DNA from: Opitutaceae bacterium
GTDB lineage: Bacteria; Verrucomicrobiota; Verrucomicrobiia; Opitutales; Opitutaceae
NCBI GenBank assembly: GCA_005787865.1
Contig: SXZN01000241.1
Location: 1 to 21,265 of the forward strand
Direction of reading: 5' to 3'
DNA: 21,265 nucleotides
Below the pieces are notes generated by a model, which saw nothing but the letters and a program-made list of their open reading frames with translations, was not told where the DNA came from and made no database searches. The stretch's first letter is position 1; the number at the start of each line of letters is the position of its first letter. This document shows, in pieces, positions 7,866 to 14,899 of this stretch. The translations under genes were made by a program, and so were the position numbers.

Positions 7866-7892
7866 GCTCAGATTAGCGTAATTACGCTGAGC
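7866..7892. repeat. Nested inverted repeat upstream of the CvfB-like gene
   Basis: A perfect 12-base palindrome, GCGTAATTACGC (7876-7887), overlaps an outer inverted repeat with arms GCTCAG (7866-7871) and CTGAGC (7887-7892). It lies after the stop of the DUF1080 gene and 65 bases before the start of the CvfB-like gene, both on the minus strand. There is no T-run after it, so it is not a standard terminator. It may be an operator or a transcript-end structure. Confidence 0.35.
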
Positions 7893-7901
7893 CGGATGCC
7901 C

Positions 7902-9215
7902 CTACAGCCGGAGTAGACGAATCGCGCGGAAGGCGACGGGGTCATTGTGACCGGCAAAACCGAAGGAACCACTTGTCCGAGTCTGGCCGGGATGAAGGCG
8001 GTCGGCCAAACTCTCCTTCACCAAAGCCAGATCGCCCTCAAGAATAAGCGTGCCGTTCAATTCTACCTTTAAAGTCGAGCCGCGCACGGTAACTTCTTCA
8101 AAATTCCACTCGCCCGCCGGTCGCTGATAACCGCGCGCCGCCGCGATCATGCCATAGGCCGATCCATGGGCTTGCCGCGGATCAATTTTTTCTCCCGTCA
8201 CCTGTTCATAATGGTCATCAAGTACCTGCGACTCACACCAACCCGTATAGGCTGCATCCCCCTTACCCGCGTAACGCAAAGCCAAGCCATTGTTGCCTCC
8301 CGGCGGCAGCTTAAATTCTAAGCGAGCAACAAAATCCGAAAATTCCTCGGTCGTGTGAATCACTCCGCCTTGCTGAGGCCGGCAGACGATTGCCCCATCA
8401 ATGATAGCATAGCTCGCCCTGGCCCCCGCCCAGCCAGTGAAATCATGACCATTAAAAGCGCTCCGAAAACCAGCGTGTTCACCGTGGCTCGCCAGCCACT
8501 GGTTCGCCTCCGTGGCGCCAATTTCGCGGATAAAAACATTACGCCAGCGAATTTCCCCACCATGCGTTTGCAATTCGATCGGTCCACGGGCCGGAATCGG
8601 TTTAGACCGATCATAATAATTTTCTAACCGGGCGTGATCGACGACGAGTTGTTCATTCAACCAAACCGTCACGCGAGCCCCCACCATGACGATTCGGAAA
8701 TGATTCCACTCCCCGAATGGACGATCCGCTTTAACCAAAGGATCTTTGCCGGCAGCACCCACTGAATTATTCCACAGCCCGCCCGATCCTTTGTCGGCGC
8801 CCAAACTGAACTTAGCCGGATCAGTATAATCCCAGATCTGCACCTGCGGACAGCCGCGTAAATAAATCCCCGAGTCGGCCCGTGCCACGGTGCGATAATC
8901 AAGCAATAGTTCGAAGTCACCGTAATCGGCTACCGTCGTGGCGTACTTACCATGGCCATCATTAACCAATTCATCACCCGCCGCGTGCCAATGCTTCTGC
9001 ATATCAGCCGTCCACTCGGCATCTTGCTGCGCGCGCGCGGTGGCGGCCAGGGCCAACCATTGCCGGTGATCAAACGTATCCCCCCCGCGCCAACCGCTGA
9101 GATCACGTCCGTTATAAAGAGCGGTGAAGCCGACCGGTGGAGTGACCGCGGCGCAGGCCGACCCACCAATGAACGCGATCAAAAAACATGTATTAATATT
9201 GGAGCGAAGCGACAT
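7902..9215 (-). CDS. Exported protein with two tandem DUF1080 (3-keto-disaccharide hydrolase) domains
   Basis: This 437-residue protein has an N-terminal signal peptide (LIAFIGGSACA, cleavage near residue 22-23), so it acts outside the cytoplasm. Two DUF1080 jelly-roll domains follow. The first (about 27-232) begins GFTALYNGRDLSGWRG and contains DSGIYLRGCPQVQIWD; the second (about 248-437) begins GFRSAFNGHDFTGWAG and contains NNGLALRYAGKG. DUF1080 proteins are lectin-like, and some hydrolyse or eliminate 3-keto-glycosides. The first domain keeps the typical DSGIYLRG-type strand and GEWNHFRI segment; the second has variant versions. It is the last of three tightly spaced minus-strand genes, 18 bases behind a Gfo/Idh/MocA oxidoreductase, a family that can make 3-keto sugars. 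The gene pairing supports a role in glycoside breakdown; the substrate is unknown. Confidence 0.9.
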   Translation of the reverse strand: MSLRSNINTCFLIAFIGGSACAAVTPPVGFTALYNGRDLSGWRGGDTFDHRQWLALAATARAQQDAEWTADMQKHWHAAGDELVNDGHGKYATTVADYGDFELLLDYRTVARADSGIYLRGCPQVQIWDYTDPAKFSLGADKGSGGLWNNSVGAAGKDPLVKADRPFGEWNHFRIVMVGARVTVWLNEQLVVDHARLENYYDRSKPIPARGPIELQTHGGEIRWRNVFIREIGATEANQWLASHGEHAGFRSAFNGHDFTGWAGARASYAIIDGAIVCRPQQGGVIHTTEEFSDFVARLEFKLPPGGNNGLALRYAGKGDAAYTGWCESQVLDDHYEQVTGEKIDPRQAHGSAYGMIAAARGYQRPAGEWNFEEVTVRGSTLKVELNGTLILEGDLALVKESLADRLHPGQTRTSGSFGFAGHNDPVAFRAIRLLRL

Positions 9216-9233
9216 GCGGTGGTGGGTTGAACG

Positions 9234-10310
9234 TTAGAGTTTGATGGTACGACCTTCGCGAAAGGATTGATCAGCCGCTAGGACGATGCGCAGACTATCC
9301 AGCGCACTTTGCCAATGAGCGCTCAGATCGGTTTTCTCGCGCATAGCGCGAAGAAAATTTTCCTGCTCCCGGCGGCACAATTCATCATGGGTCGGCTTGT
9401 CGCGGACGGGAATGACTTCATCCGCTTGCAAAAATTTCCCATCGGCACCGCGCGCGGCATGGTGCAAGCGCAACTGCTCGGTCTGCGTGTGCGCCTCCAC
9501 GTTCGCGGATTGGCCAACGCCCGCCGCCGCCGCGAGAATACTGACCGACCCTTTCGGACCAATCACGTCTTTCACAAAATAAGCGGTCTCACTCATCATC
9601 GGCCCCCAACCGGCTTCATACCAACCAACGGACCCGTCCGCAAAAGTAACCTGCAAATGACCATAGTTAAACTGTCCCGGCGCGATTTCATCGGAGAGCC
9701 GAGCGCCGATACCGTTCACACTGACCGGCCGGGACTCAGTCATCCGGCACATCACATCGACATAGTGTACGCCGCAATCAACGATCGGTGAGGTCGCGCG
9801 AAGCAAATTTTGATGAGTCGCCCAATCGGCGCCAGCGCTTTGCTGATTTAAATTCATGCGCATCACCAGCGGCTTCCCTAAGGTGCGGGCTAATTCGGTG
9901 AATTTTTGCCAAGCCGGATGAACTTGGAGAATGTAGCCCACCACCAGCTGACGTTGCAGCCGTCGCGCCGCGGCGATGACCCGCTCACAGTCCGCTAGAT
10001 TATCCGCGACCGGCTTCTCTAAAAAAACATGCGCGCCGGCTTCCAAGGCCGCCAGGGCGTACGGGGCATGGGTCTCCACGTAAGTACTAATACAGACGAC
10101 GTCAGGTTTGGTTTGCGCAAGCGCCTGATAATAATCCGCAAATTCTGCATAACTTCCGCCAAACTCCGTATTCAGTTTTCCACGAGAAGCTGGCCCGCGC
10201 GCGACGAGACCGACGATCGTAAAATCAGACGATAAATTATGATAAGCCCGCGCATGCGATTTTCCCATGTGACCGCAGCCCACCACGAGGACCCGTAATT
10301 TAATACTCAT
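9234..10310 (-). CDS. Gfo/Idh/MocA family NAD(P)-dependent oxidoreductase, cytosolic
   Basis: This 358-residue dehydrogenase of the glucose-fructose oxidoreductase/inositol dehydrogenase/MocA family probably oxidises or reduces a sugar or cyclitol using NAD(P). The N-terminal Rossmann motif is VVGCGHMGKSHARAY (GCGHMG, residues 11-16). The family EKP motif is FLEKPVADN (97-105), whose Lys is usually catalytic. The C-terminal alpha/beta domain contains SPIVDCGVHYVDVMCRM, with the DxGxHxxD pattern. There is no signal peptide, so it is cytoplasmic. The frame is open upstream to 10346, but the ATG at 10310 (MSIKLRVLVVG) sits at the Rossmann strand and is preceded by GAGGG with a 9-base spacing. 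It is the middle gene between the permease (16-base gap) and the DUF1080 protein (18-base gap). Confidence 0.93.
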   Translation of the reverse strand: MSIKLRVLVVGCGHMGKSHARAYHNLSSDFTIVGLVARGPASRGKLNTEFGGSYAEFADYYQALAQTKPDVVCISTYVETHAPYALAALEAGAHVFLEKPVADNLADCERVIAAARRLQRQLVVGYILQVHPAWQKFTELARTLGKPLVMRMNLNQQSAGADWATHQNLLRATSPIVDCGVHYVDVMCRMTESRPVSVNGIGARLSDEIAPGQFNYGHLQVTFADGSVGWYEAGWGPMMSETAYFVKDVIGPKGSVSILAAAAGVGQSANVEAHTQTEQLRLHHAARGADGKFLQADEVIPVRDKPTHDELCRREQENFLRAMREKTDLSAHWQSALDSLRIVLAADQSFREGRTIKL

Positions 10311-10319
10311 GGTTGTACG

Positions 10320-10324
10320 CCCTC
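10320..10324 (-). promoter_or_regulatory. Shine-Dalgarno sequence of the cytosolic Gfo/Idh/MocA gene
   Basis: GAGGG on the minus strand lies 9 bases before the ATG at 10310 and within the 16-base gap after the permease gene. It decides the start over the upstream in-frame ATG at 10346, which would overlap the permease. It is one of the few clear ribosome-binding sites in this window. Confidence 0.65.
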
Positions 10325-10326
10325 GC

Positions 10327-11664
10327 TCAACGTTGCGCCGCGCCACTTCCCGCCAGCCCCCCGGGACCAGCGGTCGGCGGTCGGAAAAAAAGCGCTAGGC
10401 CAATAGCCGCGATAGACGCTGTCGCCAGCGGCACCAGAAAAAGCCCCCGAAAATCAGTCCCCGTGCCCGTGGTGTAAATTTTCTGAATGAGGTACGGACA
10501 GAGGGAGTTCGCGAGCAAAGCCCCGACCCCGAGGATCTGTAAATTAAAGAGCCCCTGGGCACTGGTCCGGATATCTTTCGGACAATAAGCATCCACAAAA
10601 ATATAAACGGTCGCGAAGAAGAAAGCGTAACAGATGCCATGCAGCACTTGGACCAAGATGATCATAGCCGCACTCTGGGGGTAAAAAGCGTAGACCGCAA
10701 AACGGGCGGCGTGCCCCAAAATCCCCACGATCATGGTCGTGCGCCACCCGAATTTCTTCAACGTCGCTCCGAGAACGAACATCGTAAGAATTTCGGCCAC
10801 CTGACCGATGCTCATGATCGGGGTGATCCAATTAGCCGCAATCCCGACGCCCCCAGCGGCGCGCGCGGTGCCGAGAAAAACCCCCGTCCAATTAAAATAA
10901 CAATTATGCACAAAAGAATCCACCAGCGTCACCAACCACAGGGTAAGCAGAAAGGGATGACGCAAAAGTTTGAAAGCTTCGACCCACGCCAATTTTTCCC
11001 CGACCGGTCCCGCCACTTTCGGTGCGCTCCGCGGCAGGGTTAGACTGAAGACCGCCAACACAAGCGAGGCGAGACCCGCGACGATGAACGTCCATTTGGT
11101 CGCTGCTTGGGCGGCTGCACCCGTCAATGGATTAGCCAAAGCGGTGCTTAACCACGCCACCAGACCAACGGGCTGCGCCGCGCTCACGGCCGCCCAATTA
11201 ACAAAAATAAAAGTGAAGGGCCACGCGGCGAGAATCCACCCGAGGGTGCCGCCCATGCGCACGAGACCAAATTCCTTGTCGGGATTGCGCATATTGGCAA
11301 AGGCGATCGAATTGGTGATCGAGATGGTGGGGACATAAAACAAGCAGTGCGCGAGCATCAGAAAAAAGAACGTGCTAAAGTCTCGCGTGAACCCGCAGCC
11401 GAGAATGGCCAGACCGCCGACGAGATGCGAGAAAGCCAAAAATTTCTCCGGGACAAAACGCCGATCAGCCCACTGATTGCTAAAAAACATTCCGACAATA
11501 GAGGCGACCGGAAAGGCATTGAGGATCAGTGATTGCTGGCCCGGCGTAAAACCCAGACTCGGCAAATAGCCAAAAATTAGCGGGAGCCAGGCCCCCCAGA
11601 TAAAAAACTCTAGCACCATCATGAAAAAAAGCTGAGCCTTACTGGTGGAAGCGGGGGAAGTCAT
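10327..11664 (-). CDS. MFS permease, nucleoside:H+ symporter (NupG/XapB)-like
   Basis: This is a transporter of about 445 residues with around 12 predicted membrane helices. The N-terminal helices (FFMMVLEFFIWGAWLPLIFGYLP) and the sequence ahead of the first loop resemble nucleoside:proton symporters of the NupG family. Homologues in Verrucomicrobiota and Bacteroidetes are often linked to sugar-catabolism genes, so sugar-like cargo is possible. The segment SNQWADRRF after helix 2 matches the MFS loop pattern, and IFVDAYCPKDIRTSAQGLFN lies in the C-terminal half. The frame extends to a TTG at 11688, but I chose the ATG at 11664 (MTSPAST). No Shine-Dalgarno sequence is visible. It is the first gene of the operon with the oxidoreductase and DUF1080 genes, so it probably imports their product or substrate. 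Confidence 0.88.
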   Translation of the reverse strand: MTSPASTSKAQLFFMMVLEFFIWGAWLPLIFGYLPSLGFTPGQQSLILNAFPVASIVGMFFSNQWADRRFVPEKFLAFSHLVGGLAILGCGFTRDFSTFFFLMLAHCLFYVPTISITNSIAFANMRNPDKEFGLVRMGGTLGWILAAWPFTFIFVNWAAVSAAQPVGLVAWLSTALANPLTGAAAQAATKWTFIVAGLASLVLAVFSLTLPRSAPKVAGPVGEKLAWVEAFKLLRHPFLLTLWLVTLVDSFVHNCYFNWTGVFLGTARAAGGVGIAANWITPIMSIGQVAEILTMFVLGATLKKFGWRTTMIVGILGHAARFAVYAFYPQSAAMIILVQVLHGICYAFFFATVYIFVDAYCPKDIRTSAQGLFNLQILGVGALLANSLCPYLIQKIYTTGTGTDFRGLFLVPLATASIAAIGLALFFRPPTAGPGGLAGSGAAQR

Positions 11665-11873
11665 AGAAAAGACAGCAGAGCGATTCAAAATAATTTACGG
11701 GGTGAAACAAAAACCACGGTCTCGGTCATCTGGGCAAAGGAAGCCCAACCCCGCCAGCGTAAAATAACTCGCGACCTGAAATTAGCGGCGGCCCGCGCCA
11801 ATTTTTCACTGGTTAAGGATTGCGAGCGAACCAGCTCTCGGCCACGTACGTAAGCGCGGTCCCACCCTTCCCC
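11665..11873. promoter_or_regulatory. Divergent intergenic region of the sugar module
   Basis: This 209-base region separates the minus-strand permease operon from the plus-strand Tat-exported oxidoreductase, so it should contain promoters for both. I could not define convincing -35/-10 pairs or a clear operator by eye. The reverse frame 11685-11894 is open but looks non-coding. Confidence 0.4.
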
Positions 11874-13250
11874 ATGAAATCTTCCCTGGTACAATCACGC
11901 CGTGCTTTTGTTAAAACCATCAGCACGGCCACCCTGGCAGCTCCTTTTATAACGCGCCGGCTGATTGCCAATCCGCCGAGCACAATCCTGCGCCACGCTA
12001 GCTTTGGTGCTTCCGGCATGGCGTGGTCCGATCTCGAGGTTCTGTGCAGCAATCCGTTCGTCAAACTAGTCGCCGTGGCCGAAGTTGATTTAAATCGACT
12101 GGAAAATGTGAAGGCCAATTTTCCGGGAGTTAAAATTTATCAAGACTGGCGGGAGCTGTTGGATAAAGAAGGCTCCCAGATTGACTCCGTTAACGTCTCT
12201 GTACCCGACCATCTCCACGCGCCGATTGCGCTCTCCGCGATGCAACTGGGCAAGCACGTCTACTGTCAAAAACCACTGGCGCACGATTTGCACGAGACGC
12301 GCATCTTAACCGAATACGCCCGCGAGAAAAAGCTTATCACGCAAATGGGCATTCAGATTCATTCCCAAAAAGTTTACCGGCAAGCGGTCGCATTAGTGCA
12401 GAGTGGCGTGATCGGTAAGATCAAAGAAGTCCACACCTGGAGCAGTAAAAAATGGGGTGATACGGGCGCCCCCCCCAGCAAGGGCGCCACTCCCCCCAGT
12501 GGCTTCAATTGGGATTTGTGGCTAGGGGGCTGCGCGGATCGGCCTTTTGTCGGCAACGACTATTATCACCCCGCCCAATGGCGCCGGCGGCTTGATTTTG
12601 GCACCGGCACTTTTGGCGATATGGGCTGCCATATTTTTGATCCAGTTTTTGAATCACTCGCATTGACGGCGCCGCTGTCACTGCGTTCCGAAGGTCCAGC
12701 CCCCGACGCTTGGAATTGGGCGAACAATGCGAATATTCGCTATACTTTCCCGGGCACGCGCTACACGGAAAATTCCACGATTGCGGTGACGTGGTATGAT
12801 GGGGACAACCGACCACCGGCGGAAATTCAAGCGCTGGTGACTGCGCCTAAAGCGAGTCCGCGAAAATCCGCCACGGCGAAACCCGAGGATGAACTCAATC
12901 AAGGCTCAATTTTCATCGGCACCGCTGGCGTGCTGCACGTGCCGCATATCGCCACCCCCAAACTTTATCCGGTAGAAAAATTTCAGGATTACCCCATGCC
13001 CCCCGTGCAAGGTTCACACCATTGGAACGATTGGGCCCAAGCCTGCGTGGGCGGCCCCGGTAAGCCGACCGCCTCGTTCGATTATTCCGGTCCACTAACG
13101 GAAACCGTCTTACTCGGCACCGTGGCGGTGCGCTTTCCGCACACCACCTTAGATTGGAACGCGGCGCGTCTGCAATTTACCAACGTACCCGCCGCCAATG
13201 CATTTTTGCGCCGGACTTATCGGGCAGGCTGGAATGTCGCCGGACTATAA
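11874..13250 (+). CDS. Tat-exported Gfo/Idh/MocA family oxidoreductase
   Basis: This 458-residue Gfo/Idh/MocA protein has a twin-arginine signal: SRRAFVKT (residues 8-15, R9-R10) followed by a short apolar stretch. It is therefore exported folded, with a tightly bound cofactor, as in glucose-fructose oxidoreductase. The nucleotide-binding part is FGASGMAWSDL (44-54), and the catalytic Lys motif is CQKPLAHD (131-138), where Gln replaces the usual Glu of EKP. Further on, WDLWLGG and TGTFGDMGCHIFD are typical of this exported subfamily. I chose the ATG at 11874 over the upstream TTG at 11820 because it puts the Tat motif near the N-terminus. The upstream bases are pyrimidine-rich with no Shine-Dalgarno sequence. 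A run of eight C lies in the gene at 12469-12476. It is divergent from the permease operon and probably functions with it. Confidence 0.92.
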   Translation: MKSSLVQSRRAFVKTISTATLAAPFITRRLIANPPSTILRHASFGASGMAWSDLEVLCSNPFVKLVAVAEVDLNRLENVKANFPGVKIYQDWRELLDKEGSQIDSVNVSVPDHLHAPIALSAMQLGKHVYCQKPLAHDLHETRILTEYAREKKLITQMGIQIHSQKVYRQAVALVQSGVIGKIKEVHTWSSKKWGDTGAPPSKGATPPSGFNWDLWLGGCADRPFVGNDYYHPAQWRRRLDFGTGTFGDMGCHIFDPVFESLALTAPLSLRSEGPAPDAWNWANNANIRYTFPGTRYTENSTIAVTWYDGDNRPPAEIQALVTAPKASPRKSATAKPEDELNQGSIFIGTAGVLHVPHIATPKLYPVEKFQDYPMPPVQGSHHWNDWAQACVGGPGKPTASFDYSGPLTETVLLGTVAVRFPHTTLDWNAARLQFTNVPAANAFLRRTYRAGWNVAGL

Positions 13251-13304
13251 CCCCGCTGGCTATTAAAATCTTGCTACCATTGTCTGTTTAAAAATAACCC
13301 ACTT

Positions 13305-14141
13305 ATGCCTTCTCCCTCTGTTGCTCGCTCTGCGGCTCATCGCCTGACCCCTGGCGAAGTCGCCCAATACCACGACCAAGGTTATCACATATTCCGGCAG
13401 CCGGTTTTTTCCCCAGAAAAGTTTGCCGGACTCAAAAACTGCTTCGAGAAAATCTTGAGCAACCTGGAGACCGATGTTCGCCCTGAGTCGATGGATGTCC
13501 CGCACTTTCAGCATCCCGAACTGTTCGAATGGCTGATGGCCGATGAAGTACTCGACCTCGTGTCGCCTATCCTCGGACCCGACATTGCGCTTTTTGCTAG
13601 CCATTTTATCTGCAAACCACGCGGCAACGGTAAGCGCGTTCCGTGGCATGAGGACTCCCATTATTGGAACACGATGATCACGCCGATGGAAGTGGTCACG
13701 GTCTGGGTCGCGATTGATCCTTCCAGTACTGAAAATGGCTGCATGCGCATCATCCCGCGCACGCACACCTCCGGCAAACAAGGTTTCTCCGATTACGATG
13801 ACCTCAAACCCGGCGAGGCGGTTTTTAATGATGAGATTAAAGCGACGCAGCGCGATAGCACTCAAGCGATCCCCATCGAGCTCGAGGCTAACCAATGCAG
13901 TTTACACGATGGCCGCATTATTCACGGCAGTGAGCCCAACACGAGCAGCAAGCGGCGCTGTGGCTACACAATGCGTTTCGTGAGCACGCGCGTTCGCGCC
14001 AATCACGAACAAATCGGCGCATGGCATCACCTCTATTTAGTTCGGGGCAAGGATCACGCGGGCAATGTTTATGGCGACACCACCAAAGCCTATCCTGAGC
14101 TCGCCCGCTTCCGCGCCAAGCACGGGAAAAACGGTCATTAA
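13305..14141 (+). CDS. Phytanoyl-CoA dioxygenase (PhyH) family Fe(II)/2-oxoglutarate oxygenase
   Basis: This 278-residue protein of the PhyH family contains a double-stranded beta-helix oxygenase fold. The iron ligands are visible: HxD in PWHEDSHYW (H115, D117) and the distal His H207 in GRIIHGSEP. The Arg pair R217-R218 (SSKRRCG) probably binds the 2-oxoglutarate carboxylate. The enzyme should hydroxylate a small molecule using O2 and 2-oxoglutarate; the substrate cannot be told from sequence. There is no signal peptide. It lies 54 bases after the exported oxidoreductase on the same strand, so it may be part of the same regulated set, or independent. No Shine-Dalgarno sequence is seen before the ATG at 13305. 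Confidence 0.88.
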   Translation: MPSPSVARSAAHRLTPGEVAQYHDQGYHIFRQPVFSPEKFAGLKNCFEKILSNLETDVRPESMDVPHFQHPELFEWLMADEVLDLVSPILGPDIALFASHFICKPRGNGKRVPWHEDSHYWNTMITPMEVVTVWVAIDPSSTENGCMRIIPRTHTSGKQGFSDYDDLKPGEAVFNDEIKATQRDSTQAIPIELEANQCSLHDGRIIHGSEPNTSSKRRCGYTMRFVSTRVRANHEQIGAWHHLYLVRGKDHAGNVYGDTTKAYPELARFRAKHGKNGH

Positions 14142-14216
14142 GCAACGGCTGATCAGTTGTTCTCGGCAGCTGACGGTTACGAGAGCTTGCCGATAATCTA
14201 GTCCCTTTCCCCGCCC

Positions 14217-14825
14217 ATGGAAAACTTGGCCAGCTACGGATTCGCTATCCTGGTTGGCTTTGCTCTGAGTGCAGCTTGCGGACTGCGCATCTTCGCTCCC
14301 CTGGCGATGGTGTCGATTGGGCTGCACTTTGGCTGGATTAATCCCAGCTCGGGGTTTGCCTGGCTCGGTTCGCTACCGGCCATGGTCTGTCTTTCCTGCG
14401 CCTGTGTCGTAGAAATCCTCGGGATGCTGATTCCGTGGCTTGATCATGCACTGGATGTGGCCGGGGCGCCGTTCGCAGCGCTGGCCGGCACGGTTATCAT
14501 GGCCGCGCAACTCGCCGCAGCGTCGGGCCTCGATACGAGTGCCGTACCCCCATGGTTAACGGGGACGCTAGCCATTGTGGTGGGCGGTGGCGCCGCGTTC
14601 AGCGTACATGCCGCGACCGGCATCCTGCGGGCAGGTTCCACGGCGGTGAGCGGCGGATTATTCAATCCCCTGTTCGCCCTCGCTGAAACTTTTTCGAGCC
14701 TAGTGCTAGCAGGACTCGCGATTATACTTCCTCTCCTCGCAGTGTTAGTGGCGATTAGCTTCATAATCGCACTCAGCGCCATGGTCTACTGGGCACGCCA
14801 ACGGCGTCAGCGGACAAATAAATAA
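14217..14825 (+). CDS. DUF4126 family membrane protein
   Basis: This 202-residue integral membrane protein matches DUF4126 by its opening ASYGFAILVGFALSAACGLRIFAPL and its run of hydrophobic segments (about residues 5-25, 45-75, 85-100, 115-135 and 160-190). It ends in a basic tail (RQRRQRTNK), which by the positive-inside rule is probably cytoplasmic. The function is unknown. It lies 75 bases after the PhyH gene and 74 bases before prfC, on the same strand. No Shine-Dalgarno sequence; the bases before the ATG are pyrimidine-rich. Confidence 0.85.
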   Translation: MENLASYGFAILVGFALSAACGLRIFAPLAMVSIGLHFGWINPSSGFAWLGSLPAMVCLSCACVVEILGMLIPWLDHALDVAGAPFAALAGTVIMAAQLAAASGLDTSAVPPWLTGTLAIVVGGGAAFSVHAATGILRAGSTAVSGGLFNPLFALAETFSSLVLAGLAIILPLLAVLVAISFIIALSAMVYWARQRRQRTNK

Positions 14826-14899
14826 TCTCAACGGGACGCAAGTTGGCCAAAGTCTGGACTTCCCCTCAGCTCCCGTTCGTGTTGATTCGTTAGCCCTTT

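Noticed and set aside
11685..11894. Open reverse frame of 69 codons in the divergent intergenic region
   Set aside because: It overlaps the start of the Tat oxidoreductase gene, has no ribosome-binding site or recognisable motif, and is Arg-rich and without a fold pattern.
14830..14877. Inverted repeat AACGGGA/TCCCGTT before prfC
   Set aside because: Arms of 7 bases with a 34-base loop can arise by chance in a 74-base spacer, and no T-run or known leader pattern supports a terminator or riboswitch.
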